Part shown: one piece after another, positions 25,587 through 35,332 of the stretch
Numbering within the stretch: the first letter of the stretch is position 1
Layout of the letters: each line of letters begins with the position of its first letter
NCBI GenBank assembly: GCA_026770025.1
Contig: JAMXDE010000020.1
Location: 558,001 to 622,000, forward strand
DNA: 64,000 nt
Direction: 5' to 3'
Source of the DNA: Craspedostauros australis
Taxonomy: Eukaryota; Bacillariophyta; Bacillariophyceae; Mastogloiales; Achnanthaceae
Program-made: the position numbers and the translations under genes
The notes under the pieces: model-generated
The model's database searches: none
What the model was told of the DNA's origin: nothing
The model's input: the letters and a program-made list of their open reading frames with translations, nothing else

Positions 25587-27245
25587 TTACAGATCCCCAA
25601 GTGTCGCACCACCCATGCTGTTGGCCATCGAGTCGGCTGGCGCCTCCATGGATGCACCGGCACCTGGTCCGGACTCATCGGTTGGTGCCGATGGCACGAG
25701 GACGACGTTGCGGAAGTCAATTTCGCATTCGGTCTGCATCATGGCGACCAATTCGTGGAGGGACATGAGGTTGATGGCTGGCTCCACGTTCTGCATATCC
25801 GCTGGGGCCTGCCCCATGAATTGCTGCCATGTTCCGACCATGTTCTGCAGGCTGAAGTACATTGGGAGGAGGGTGACTGGTTCTCCGCCTTCGCCTTCCT
25901 CCGCCGCCTTCTGCATTCTCATTTGGGCGATAGTGAAGACTGGGATTTCGTTGAAGGTGGCCTTGAACTTTGGAGAGTCGGTCATGGCCTTTTCGATGGC
26001 GGCCTGAGCCATCTCAGCCGTCATGGTCTCTCCTCCCTTGAGCTTCTCGCTGTCCTCTGGCGACATGGTCAAAAGCATGCGTGCCCCAAGCAGGTCTCTG
26101 GTGTCCGGCACGAGGCGGTACTCGACGCCCTTTTGCATCTGTCCATCACCCTCGGTGCCTGGTTCCTTGAGCTACCAGTATAATGGAATGGTAAATTGAA
26201 TGGATTTTGGTGATTTGTTTTCCATTTTCATGCGTTGGGCATTTGTGCGCGAGCAACAACCGGCCACAACATTCGATGGCGCAATGTAAGTTGTCGTCGC
26301 AGCGTGAGGTTCCGCGTGGAATCAATGGAGACAGTGTGTGAGACGGTGTACGAGCAATGAAGCAAACAACGAGCTGATGTTGGTCGACTCGGCCCGAGGG
26401 AATGGATGCTTGGCTCGATCGGACACCCGTCCCTCATTTCGTGCCATCGCGAATGGGAGTTGCATCAACCACTTGAGCGCAATATCTCATGATGACACTG
26501 TTGTTGAAGATCTCAATACAAGCCATATCAAACATCGAACAGGGCACATCGCAAAGCAAGACGATTCGAGATGGCAACATACCACAACTTCCTGATCGGC
26601 GTCAGCTTGCAGAAGCTTGAACCAAATCTTTCCCAACGAGAATGCCGAGATTTTCAAGTCCATCTCCACGTTGGAGCTCTTGAGCTGTCCGAGGGTGGCG
26701 TTGGCGGCCAGTGGGTTCATGAAGAAGTAGAAGACGCTGGAACCATCATCGGGTTTGAGCACGACACCGGCACCGTTGGAATCGGTGACGGCAAAGACGG
26801 GGATGTGCTCCATCCAGTCCTCGATTTCGGTTTCCGTCATGGGTGGGTACTTGGGCGCAACATCGCTGGGTGGTGGTGTGCTGCAATGTGTTGTGTTGGA
26901 GTTGTGTCCGAATTGCGGTTTAGGGTGTTTGCAGGGTTGCATCGAAGCGTGCGGGGATAATGGGCAATAGATAGACATGGAATGAGTGAGTCACTATTCT
27001 TCACATGATACACGATACACTGATCGCATGCACAGTCATGATCATCAAGTGGGCACATCACGGTGCTGCACGAAAGCGCAACGCAAGATGCCATTGTGTG
27101 CAACTCACGCCTTGGAATCATCGTTGCCACCGAAGAGGCCGCCTCCGCGGATGCCAAAGAAAGATCTGACGGAAGTGAATGGACCGCTGGTGGCAGTTGC
27201 CAGAGTGAGGCTCCACAGCGACAAGAGAAAGAGGATGTTCTTCAT
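25587..27245 (-). CDS. Tic22-like plastid protein import factor
   Basis: Tic22-family chaperone-like protein expected to help preproteins cross between plastid membranes. Exons on the minus strand are 27245-27109, 26880-26583 and 26171-25587. Donors are GTGAGT and GTATGT, acceptors TTGCAG and GGTAG, giving 339 residues. The first exon encodes a clear signal peptide (MKNILFLLSLWSLTLATATS) and a short S/G/R-rich transit-like stretch. Exon 2 has the family's repeated half-motif: IPVFAVTDSNGAGVVL, then SSVFYFFMNPLAANATLGQL and LKISAFSLGKIW. Exon 3 has the second half, IPVFTIAQMRMQK and VTLLPMYFSLQNMVGTWQQF, and ends in an A/G/S-rich tail. An alternative earlier donor would drop two Val residues at the exon 2-3 joint. 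The aromatic residue expected right after signal cleavage is not obvious, which fits Tic22 acting outside the stroma. Confidence 0.85.
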
Positions 27246-28505
27246 GATTGCAGTGCGTAGTGCGTAATGCGTAAGTGTGTAAATGTGTCAACTGAAGTTA
27301 TTGTGAAATTGTGATGACGACTGCGATGAGATCCTCTGTCTGCGATGGCGATACGGCAACGATTGTGAGCACTGTAACGGTATGGAGGATGTCAAGAGAC
27401 GCAGAGAGAGAGAGGGAGCGGTTGGAGGAATGTTCCACCTGTTGCGTTGTGTGGTTTGGTTTCTGTGTGCGTGGATCTTTTTCAGTGGCCATCACGTGTT
27501 CGTTTCCTTCCGCGACAACCAACACCATCATCGCTGTGTGGTGAGTTGTCTCGTTTGGCGTCATGCCGAAACCTTCCACGCGTTGGGTGAACTCTCGTTA
27601 ATCGCACGAGTCGTAAGTATGATTGGATTATTGTATCCGTGATTTGATGAGAACCACTCGAAACACGATCGTGGAACGAGGGGACCCGAACGCAACCCGT
27701 TTTCTTCCTCTGTCTTGGTTGTTGGTGTTCTTCTTTCTCCCGCCTTGTCTGCGGTCGTGTCTGTGCATCCTTGTGCCTGGTCTGATCTGGACGGTGTCAA
27801 ACAGACCACAAGAGGCAAGGCAGGGGAGCCTTCCCCACTTCGATCTCCATCTCTCTGTCTGTCTTTCTCGCCACCAGAAGAGGCAGCGACCTGTTATAAT
27901 ACTTGTAGTAGTACAATACCACAAACTCGCACAAGAACGTGACGGTTGCCGTCATGATGTTGATTGCGCACAGTAGTCAACGCACACCACAGCAGAATCT
28001 CTGGGCATCCAATGCGATGGTAGTAGTAGTAGTAGTAGTAGTATTTCTATTATCAGATCGGCGCACAGCTGTTGTGCTGCCTGTGATGGAGAAGAGTACG
28101 ATATCATATCATATCATACAAGTACAAGATATCATCTCATCTCGTTCCATCACGTCCACGGCTTCTATCATTGGTCTGTATCGGGGTAGGTACATGTAGT
28201 GTTGCTCTGCTCTTCTTCCCTGCTGTCCTGCTTGCGTATTGTACGAACATGGCTGAGTATGCATGGCATGACAACGAATGGTTTTGTTATCAACATTGCT
28301 GCTGGTAGCTGTGGTGCTACGCTCGGCCACGATGCCGAACTTCTCGATGGTTGGTACTGGTGACGTTCTGTGGTGTGGCGTATCGTTTGCGATGATACGA
28401 TTCAGGCGTCGAACCAGACAGAGCACGATTCCTCATTCGTGCATGCGGTTCATTGATGCAATTCCTCATGCCACACGCTGCGTTGCGCCCTGCAAGTCTA
28501 TGTTC
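27246..28505. other. Intergenic interval with microsatellites
   Basis: Lies 5' of the Tic22-like gene and 3' of the EDR2-C gene. T/G-rich on the plus strand to about 27.7 kb, consistent with an A/C-rich minus-strand leader. It contains (GTA)8 at 28021-28044 and (ATATC)n at 28100-28120. No gene is seen. Confidence 0.5.
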
Positions 28506-29957
28506 CTATCTGGCGACCTGCGGGCTGGCGACATGCCGCCTGCCGTCCTTGTTCTTGAAGTCTATGTTCCTCATCTGGATGCCGCCGAAGATGCGTTCCG
28601 GCAGCGTGTCCTCGCTGGTCCCCTCCAGGACGTACATCATGTCTACGACGAGCGTCTTGGTGTAGCCCAGTGCCAGCTTGACGATTTTCTGCGCCACGCG
28701 GTCGCTAGAAATGTCGACGATGATCTCGAAGAAGCGATCCCCCCGGATGTGGTACTGCTTGATCTTCTTCCCCAGAATGGAGGGCTTGGTGCCCACCGCC
28801 TTCTTGACGACGAAGTTCCCCTCCGCGACGCGCGGTATCAGCTTGAAGGTCCTGTCGCGGTGGGCGTCTGAATCGCCGAAGATGAAGTCGTACATGACCC
28901 TGCCGAAGGGCGTCGATCGCTGGACGATGTCGTCCATGTTGTCGATGGCAAAGTAGGAGACGCAGTGGTAGGTCATGGATCCCGGCACGCATAGGTTGAC
29001 GGCGAAGACGAAATCAGGCAGCTGGCGCTCCCCCGTCTCCCTCTCTCGCCTGAGGGCCTGCTGGAACCTCTCGTTGGGATGGTTGCAAATTCCGTTGTAG
29101 AGCGGCGTCTCCACATTGACCAGATCCACGGTGAGCAATCGGAAGGCCGACGGCATGGACGGTTCCTTCTTCCTGTTGGTCATGTAGCCGGTGCTGCGGA
29201 TGTTGAAGCTCTCCGCCGGCGCCTCGGACCACGCATCCAGCCGCAGCGGAGCGGGTATGTTCTGGAACCCCGTGTAGTCATGGAGGGGGTCCATGACGGG
29301 GGCCGAGTGCGACTTTTGCATGCTCTTCCTGCGCGGCATGGGCATCTGTCCGTTGATGCCGCCCGATTCATCCTGGCATGATGGTGGCAGCGGCGTCACG
29401 GAGCGCGGTGTGCTGGTCTTCTCCAGCATCGGCGACGAAGTGTTGCTCCTGCGGAAGCGTGAGAGGCTGCCTCTGCGGTTCATCTTGTTGCTACTGCCGT
29501 TGATGTTGCTACTGCCGTTGTTATTGTTATGGTTGGTTGATAAGGCCGATGTTGGCGTTGAGAGCAGAATAGTGGGACGGCCGTGCAAGGTGGGATGGTT
29601 GGATTGGGGGTTGGTGGCAATGGCCGTCGTCAGCTGTCTGGACATGCACACCTGGCTTGGTGAGCTCTCTCCTGCCTTGGGGATGGAGAGCGGAGGAGTG
29701 GCGATGAACCGGGGCGTCGTGGTCGCTGCTTCGATGGATCGTCTCCGAGATTGGGAAGTGATCACTGTGAGTTCCTTCTGCTGCAGATGGTGGCGAGGGT
29801 GGTGCTGAGAAGGCTGTGGGTGGGCACTCGCGTCAGCGCCGGAGTGGTCTCTTGCGAGGGAAGATGTGCGCTGGATGGGTGTGTCGAGAATGTAGGTCTC
29901 CTCTGATTCCGCGAGGTTCAAGTCTGTGCAACCCAATGTGGCAGCCAATGCTTCCAT
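28506..29957 (-). CDS. EDR2 C-terminal (DUF1336) domain protein
   Basis: Single-exon, 483 residues. The EDR2-C domain (PF07059) fills roughly residues 235-483. It runs from DAWSEAPAESFNIRSTGYMT through LPDFVFAVNLCVPGSMTYHC and FKLIPRVAEGNFVVKKAVGT to SILGKKIKQYHIRGDRFFEI, then DISSDRVAQ and EDTLPERIFGG. In plants this domain is found with START/PH lipid-binding modules and is tied to endomembrane and stress signalling. Here the first half is S/T/N/Q-rich and disordered with no PH or START domain visible. The frame is open to a TTG at 29969, and the first ATG at 29957 was taken as start. The exact biochemical role of the family is not settled. Confidence 0.9.
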   Translation of the reverse strand: MEALAATLGCTDLNLAESEETYILDTPIQRTSSLARDHSGADASAHPQPSQHHPRHHLQQKELTVITSQSRRRSIEAATTTPRFIATPPLSIPKAGESSPSQVCMSRQLTTAIATNPQSNHPTLHGRPTILLSTPTSALSTNHNNNNGSSNINGSSNKMNRRGSLSRFRRSNTSSPMLEKTSTPRSVTPLPPSCQDESGGINGQMPMPRRKSMQKSHSAPVMDPLHDYTGFQNIPAPLRLDAWSEAPAESFNIRSTGYMTNRKKEPSMPSAFRLLTVDLVNVETPLYNGICNHPNERFQQALRRERETGERQLPDFVFAVNLCVPGSMTYHCVSYFAIDNMDDIVQRSTPFGRVMYDFIFGDSDAHRDRTFKLIPRVAEGNFVVKKAVGTKPSILGKKIKQYHIRGDRFFEIIVDISSDRVAQKIVKLALGYTKTLVVDMMYVLEGTSEDTLPERIFGGIQMRNIDFKNKDGRRHVASPQVAR

Positions 29958-30247
29958 GATTGTGCACAACCTGCGATGTGCGACTGAGGATGTGCGATGT
30001 GCAACTGGCGATGACCTCTGCTCGTGTTGTTGAAGCCCGCGAAGAGTGCTTCTCTCTCCCTCTCTCCCTCTGTTGAAGCTGGACTGGAATGCTCAAGTCA
30101 GGTGGACCCGATTCGGTTCGGCGCAGCTCTGTTTCTCTCCGCAAAAAGGATTTTGCTCTATTCCCGCCACAAACGGCACAAACAACCCACACCAAACAGA
30201 CAACAACAAACGGACCCACGCAAGAGCCTAAGAAAAGTCCACTGAAT
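29958..30247. promoter_or_regulatory. Upstream region of the EDR2-C gene
   Basis: Short flank between the ATG of the minus-strand gene and the left end of the transposon relic. The plus strand becomes A/C-rich at 30165-30230, but no gene start follows because the transposon begins there. The element may therefore have landed in a former promoter or leader of a plus-strand gene. Confidence 0.35.
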
Positions 30248-30278
30248 GGAGGTGTTTGCGTGGCTCATAATTTCATAA
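30248..30278 (+). repeat. Left terminal inverted repeat
   Basis: 31 bases, an exact reverse complement of 32227-32257. Inner sequence ends in CATAATTTCATAA. Confidence 0.95.
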
Positions 30279-30380
30279 TATCGGCTTCTAAGCCAATCAG
30301 ATCACTCCATTATGAACACAAGATACCTTTCGAACAGGGGGTGACCAGGATGGAAACGATCGTATAACGTCAATCGAAAA

Positions 30381-30441
30381 AATTATGAAATCCTGGAGTT
30401 GAGTTATGAACGCCCCAAAAAGACCGTTCATAACTCAACTC
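30381..30441. repeat. Subterminal inverted repeats in the transposon
   Basis: GAGTTGAGTTATGAACG (30396-30412) pairs perfectly with 30425-30441 around a 12-base loop, a strong 17-bp hairpin. Just before it, AATTATGAAAT (30381-30391) is an inverted copy of the inner end of the left terminal repeat. Subterminal repeats are often transposase-binding sites. Confidence 0.85.
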
Positions 30442-31014
30442 TCACTTTTCGTCGAGATCTCATCTCGTGCCTTCCTCTCAAATCGCTCCTCCAACGGCAA
30501 TTTGGGAGTTTTTTGTGATTTCCTCCCTCGCATGCGTTGGCATCAGTTTTCATAGCCTCTGTTGTGCATGTATCGTCGTGCTACCCTCTACTTCCTCCCT
30601 TGTTTCTACCATCGACATGTGCTATTTGTCCATCTTTCATGCACACTGTGCCCTTCCATCATATAGCTTGTTCCAAGAGTTGTAGTATGAATAGCATTTC
30701 CTTTTATAGTATTGGCATCTGCCCCATCGTAATGGATTGTTCCTCTTGCCTCCAAAGCCACCGCGAGGTAGCCAGCTCTACCATCCTCATCATCATTGCT
30801 GAGCAACTCGTGGCACATGCGACCGCCCACCACTCCTCCTCCAGTTGCCCAGCTTCTGTGCACAGCGCTCGAACGCATCTCCGCAGGTGGCATCCCCCCT
30901 TCTGGCATCCATGATTCGCCCACCAAACATATTCAGCTACAGCAGGCAGCAGTAGGGTGAATGGCCATAGTATGGGGTGGATAGGCCTCCCTTTGGCATG
31001 AGCATGCGCCTCCC

Positions 31015-31452
31015 ATGGGACAGCAAGCGCGCCGACAAGCGTCCTGCCTTCTACGTGACTGGCAGGCCAGTGTTTCTAATCTACTCTGGCACACAGCCCT
31101 GGAGCAATGGCAAGATCGCCACTCAGCAAAGGCAGAGCAGACAGCCAAGGACATGATTGCGCTCCTCCAGGAGCAGGCCCTACAACTCCAAGCACTACTG
31201 CCTGCGGACGTCCCAGCGGTGCTCCGAACCCTTTGGGAGCGCCCCCCCCCCTTCACATCAAATGGTGGCACTGTCTGGATGGACCCAAGCTATGAGATCA
31301 GGTCTCGGAGACGCCGCCCCCACGCTCCCATAGTGCTCGTCAATTGGATGCTCCAGCTGTGCCAGCAAAAGGACGCTGACCCCAGCTCGCAATCGGATCA
31401 CCTGTCTGCAATGCCAGCCAACAGTCCCACAATATCACCTTGCACACACTAG
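31015..31452 (+). CDS. Open frame inside the transposon, unknown
   Basis: 145 codons from an ATG, with no recognised domain. The start is Q/A/L-rich and could form helices (a stretch around AKDMIALLQEQALQLQALLP). The downstream part has a WMDPSYEIRSRRRR segment. It could be the second, DNA-binding ORF that Harbinger elements usually carry, captured host sequence, or chance. A run of ten C bases at about 31241-31250 lies within it. Confidence 0.3.
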   Translation: MGQQARRQASCLLRDWQASVSNLLWHTALEQWQDRHSAKAEQTAKDMIALLQEQALQLQALLPADVPAVLRTLWERPPPFTSNGGTVWMDPSYEIRSRRRRPHAPIVLVNWMLQLCQQKDADPSSQSDHLSAMPANSPTISPCTH

Positions 31453-31719
31453 CCATCACTTGGCTTCACTCCGTTTCCGCAGCATGCTATCATGTTGAAT
31501 AAACGAGGCGGAATCAAAGCCCGTCGGCGCATGACTTAATAGTTATAATCATTGTGATGTAAAAATAAATGAGAAACTCATGGCGCTGCAGCGTCTTCTC
31601 ATGTTCGCTGTTGCTGACTACCTCCACAGTGGCTTGCCAACTGCTTTGCGCAGAGGCCACTACTAGAGCTTGGGATTTTCTCTTGTGACACTAGTACCTT
31701 CTGGCAACACATTCTCAAA

Positions 31720-31953
31720 CATGGTGATGCTATGGAGTTCTACAACTTCGTTGGTATCACCAGAGAGTCCTTCATCCAACTTGCCGCTGTCTTGAAGCCA
31801 TCCATCTAGGCTCTTCCTGTCAATCAACGATCTGTGACCCCATGTTGATGTGATCTGGCACGTCGCAGATTCACGCATATTGATGTGACTGCAATTGTTT
31901 TGAAGTATCTCCAACGCATCCGCACTATGCATATTCAGGACGAAGACCAATAA
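31720..31953 (+). pseudogene. Transposase remnant
   Basis: One plus-strand frame reads HGDAMEFYNFVGITRESFIQ, continues LAAVLKPSI, hits a stop, hits another after a short stretch, and resumes as LARRRFTHIDVTAIVLKYLQ. The pattern (F..F..I.R.SF..L...L.P followed by RR...ID..A..LKYL) is like the region before the DDE domain of Harbinger-type nucleases. Two in-frame stops and the absence of the downstream nuclease domain show decay. Confidence 0.45.
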
Positions 31954-32226
31954 TGCATGGAAGATGCAGTGCATAGACTATCAAAAGACACCCTGGCAAA
32001 TGGGGCACGCCAGCAAGTTGGAAGCATATGAAGGAACATCCGAAGCAGGTAGGCAAGTATATCAAGAATTGGAGGCTGTACAACCGTAACGAGCAGGATT
32101 GCGCAAAAGGGGCAAGATCCAGATCGAAACGTGGATGGGATACACGACTCATAACGATCCATTGAGTCGATACGCTTAACGGGACTAAGATCGTGACTCG
32201 GGATAGGGGCGCGCCAGCCTCGCCAG

Positions 32227-32257
32227 TTATGAAATTATGAGCCACGCAAACACCTCC
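32227..32257 (-). repeat. Right terminal inverted repeat
   Basis: 31 bases, exact inverted copy of 30248-30278, followed by AAT. Confidence 0.95.
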
Positions 32258-33346
32258 AATACCGAGTGACACACGACAACAACACAATGGTCGCGCCACA
32301 ACGCCCACACGGAACTACACAACGGCACATGTGTGCCAACCACGATGACCCGTAACAACGAGCAGCGCCAAAGTCGCTGCTCACCACCAAACAACGAGCA
32401 ACGCCGGAATGGTTTCGGCCACGGCGCACCCCCTCGCCGCCAAATCCGCGGTTACGAACACTCACAACTCCGACATACATAGTCGATACATGTGCCAGAG
32501 TTGTCCCTGTTTGGGTCGTGTGAGCGTGCACGACACGCAACAAAATTGTTTCTGCCACGAATAGTAAGACCCGCGCAGTCACGGATTATGGCTCCGAGTT
32601 CACTTCTTCTTGTGGCCAATTTTCTCGCATCGACAGGATTCAAAGACGAGAACATCTTCGGTCTTCCATGATGGTCGTGTTACGGGATTCTTCATCGTGG
32701 AACTCCTTCTATGCTCTTGGTGACACGAGGGTTGAGGCTGTCTCTACTCTGTTGGAGCGGAGCAGAGTGTTCTATTTCAACGTTGATTCAACACGGAGAT
32801 GCAAGATAGATGCCGCCTTCCTCCTTCATCACCATGGCCATCGCCATCATCGTCGTTGTCGTTGCCGTTCTTCTTGAGAGGTGTCACGACACAAGATCGT
32901 GTGAAATCTTCAACCCCTGGTTCCGATCGTGTACTCCACAAAATGAGAACCGTGGACAAAATTGACCACAGCGCAAGGACAATTTGAACACAGCATGCTT
33001 TCGTCCCAGAGACACCTCTTCCATTCGTGAAATGCCTGGTCCTCTCGTGGGAAGACCAGAACCGGGACAGACCCCCGAGCCATCACTGGTGGATCTTTTG
33101 CTCGAGGTGATGTGTGGCATGGATCCGCCTGTTGGTTGACTACTACTATCAGGCCAACAACAACACCAACAACAATGCCAACAAGACCAAGAACAAGACC
33201 AGAGGAGCACCACGAAGGAAGGAGTTGAACACCAAGAAGAGAGCAAGAAAGCGAGAGCAAGAGCAACCAGGCATCAGGTCATCCCCAAACGTGGACTCAG
33301 CCTCTCCCACCCATCAAGCAAACGGGAAGCAGCACAGGGAAGAACC
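32258..33346. other. Interval between transposon and plus-strand gene
   Basis: No gene is seen in the first 900 bases. From about 33150 the plus strand is A/C-rich (ACCAACAACA-type units), the local leader composition, leading into the ATG at 33347. Confidence 0.5.
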
Positions 33347-34165
33347 ATGACCAATCCCCATGACCCATCGAACACTCATCAAAGGTCCGCCCGAGTGGGC
33401 ATGGCATGGATCGTCGGGCTATGCGCAATGTCATGTATTGCCTCGTCATCCGTGACTCCGGTCGCAGGCTTTCTTCCTTCGTTCAGTTCCTCACCGAGAG
33501 ATGCATCACGCCATCACACCTTGGCTTTCACGCACACGCACAACAATGCAGTACCCACAGCATCGAGGATACCTTTACTGCATCACAAGACACCCTTTCT
33601 ATCACAGCTGCCTTCATCTTCAGCAGCATCTTCAGCAGCAGCAGCAACACAGAGAACGCAATTGCATTCATATGCATGCATCCAAAGAAGTGGACAGAGT
33701 TCCATTTCGACATGTCTGCTTGCAAGGAAGAACGATGACGATGCTGGTGGTAGTGATGGTGATGGGGAAAACAACCTCATCAACACAGAACTGGGGAGGA
33801 GGCAGGCGGACGATGAGAAGAACGAAGTCAATGAAAGTGCCAACGACAACACTCCTCGCGAAATGACACCGTTCCGCGACGTGTCTCCCAGTGTTTCGCT
33901 GCGCATAGCGGGTGCGCTGATCACTTCCGCCTTCCTCATCGTAGCATTGCTGAATCTGCAAGACGGCGCCGGACCATACTTTGCATTCGAAAACCCGGCC
34001 GAATACTTCGACGTGGACATGTACATGTCGCTGAAGAGCATCCTCGAGCCGCCGGCAGATTCGTACTTTGGCGGTGACGGATACGGCAACGAGATCATGG
34101 AGCTGCCTGCTTTGACGCCCGCCGAGCAGCTCGTTGGATCCATCTTTGGTCCGCCTCGCAGATGA
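33347..34165 (+). CDS. Unknown single-pass membrane protein with plastid-type presequence
   Basis: 272 residues, no recognised family. A hydrophobic signal segment (WIVGLCAMSCIASSSVTPVA) is followed by GFLPSF, an aromatic-containing plastid motif around residue 42. A second ATG at residue 19 would place the signal peptide closer to the start. Residues 60-180 are S/H/D/N-rich and disordered. One transmembrane segment spans about 184-204 (SLRIAGALITSAFLIVALL), after which a 65-residue acidic domain ends in SIFGPPRR. The layout suggests a plastid-envelope or thylakoid protein with a conserved C-terminal part; function unknown. Confidence 0.7.
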   Translation: MTNPHDPSNTHQRSARVGMAWIVGLCAMSCIASSSVTPVAGFLPSFSSSPRDASRHHTLAFTHTHNNAVPTASRIPLLHHKTPFLSQLPSSSAASSAAAATQRTQLHSYACIQRSGQSSISTCLLARKNDDDAGGSDGDGENNLINTELGRRQADDEKNEVNESANDNTPREMTPFRDVSPSVSLRIAGALITSAFLIVALLNLQDGAGPYFAFENPAEYFDVDMYMSLKSILEPPADSYFGGDGYGNEIMELPALTPAEQLVGSIFGPPRR

Positions 34166-35332
34166 ATGCGTTGGTCGGTATGTCCTGGAACAGGAGAGTA
34201 CTCTCGTAACAACAAATGTTGACGGTTCGGCACAGCACCAAGCAGAGCTACTGCACTGCGGATCTGAAGCGGAACGGAACGAAATGGAGTGAAATGCAAT
34301 GCAACGCAATGATCTCCGCTGGAGCGGACGTGACACTCCCAATACGAGGAGGACGCTCTTTTGCTGCATTGCATCTCTTGTTCCCATTGCACAATGGTCC
34401 ATGATGGTCACTCTTCGTGACGATCCATTCAAACATATTATAGTCTGGATGCGCATCCCAATGCAAGCACGAAGTCTTTACGAGCACATATAATAATAAG
34501 GAACGTAGATTGCCACACCCATAGGTTCATGATTGTCTGATTTCGACTTTCGAAGATACCAATTGTGAAGTACTCCTTTGTATATCTGGATCATGGTACC
34601 TTCAAGTACCATTGTAGAAGGTCTGTCAGTCATTTCTCATGCACGCAGAGAGCGGCGTATCGATTCGTGGATACAGTGGAAGATACCAGATTTTTCATTG
34701 GCGAATTGACGTGTTGGTGGACCACGTAGTCACAGCGCGAACACACACACGCACGAAGTTTGTTGTGTGACGGGGACTGCAACGAATCTCGCCGTGTGCT
34801 TCTGTGGTCCATGGAAATCTTTTGCCGGCGGTCACTCGTTGGCTCACGTCTGCACGGAGAGCGAGAAGCGGTTGGATTGCTGTCGTCGTCTTTTCTTTGT
34901 TGCTCTACGTTTTCTGTATTTTCCACACGCAAGTGAGGGGTTGTATTACGTACTTCGCATCCTCCGCAACAGACAGAAGAGCGAGTTGAGTGATGCATGT
35001 ACGTACTCGTAGTTCGTTGCCCGCGCACGGGTTTCGTGGCTGACACGGATGAATGACACCACCTCGATGAAGAGGGCGACGTTGCACCACACCACACCAC
35101 ACCACCCCACACCTCACCACAACACTCACACCACGACCGTTCTTCCGTCCTTCACTCTCGTGTACGTACACGCCCAAACACCACCAAACACACAACGCAG
35201 AACGCACGACGCGCAACGCACTGTTCTACCTGTTGTACACAACGCACCAATCTGCAACATCCACAGAAGCCACCATCAAATCATAAAATCCAGAATTCCT
35301 TCTATTCTCCCCCCAAAACAAAAGCAGTCATC
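34166..35332. promoter_or_regulatory. 3' flank and PRK upstream region
   Basis: GAGAGTACTCTC (34194-34205) is a perfect 12-base palindrome 29 bases past the preceding stop. ATGGTAC (34593-34599) and GTACCAT (34606-34612) form another hairpin. From 35085 the plus strand carries CACAC/CACCA tandem units to about 35120 and remains A/C-rich to the PRK ATG, consistent with promoter and 5' UTR of a highly expressed gene. No gene is seen. Confidence 0.5.

Larger units (their letters stand above)
30248..32257. mobile_element. DNA transposon relic, probably PIF/Harbinger-type
   Basis: A 2.0-kb unit bounded by perfect 31-bp terminal inverted repeats that begin GGAGGTGTTTGCG. Three-base direct repeats AAT flank it (30245-30247 and 32258-32260), consistent with a 3-bp target duplication as in PIF/Harbinger elements. 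The interior holds one open frame of unknown origin (31015-31452) and, near the right end, a stop-containing remnant that resembles the N-terminal helix region of a Harbinger-type transposase (31720-31953). The DDE catalytic part is missing, so this copy cannot mobilise itself. Confidence 0.8.
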
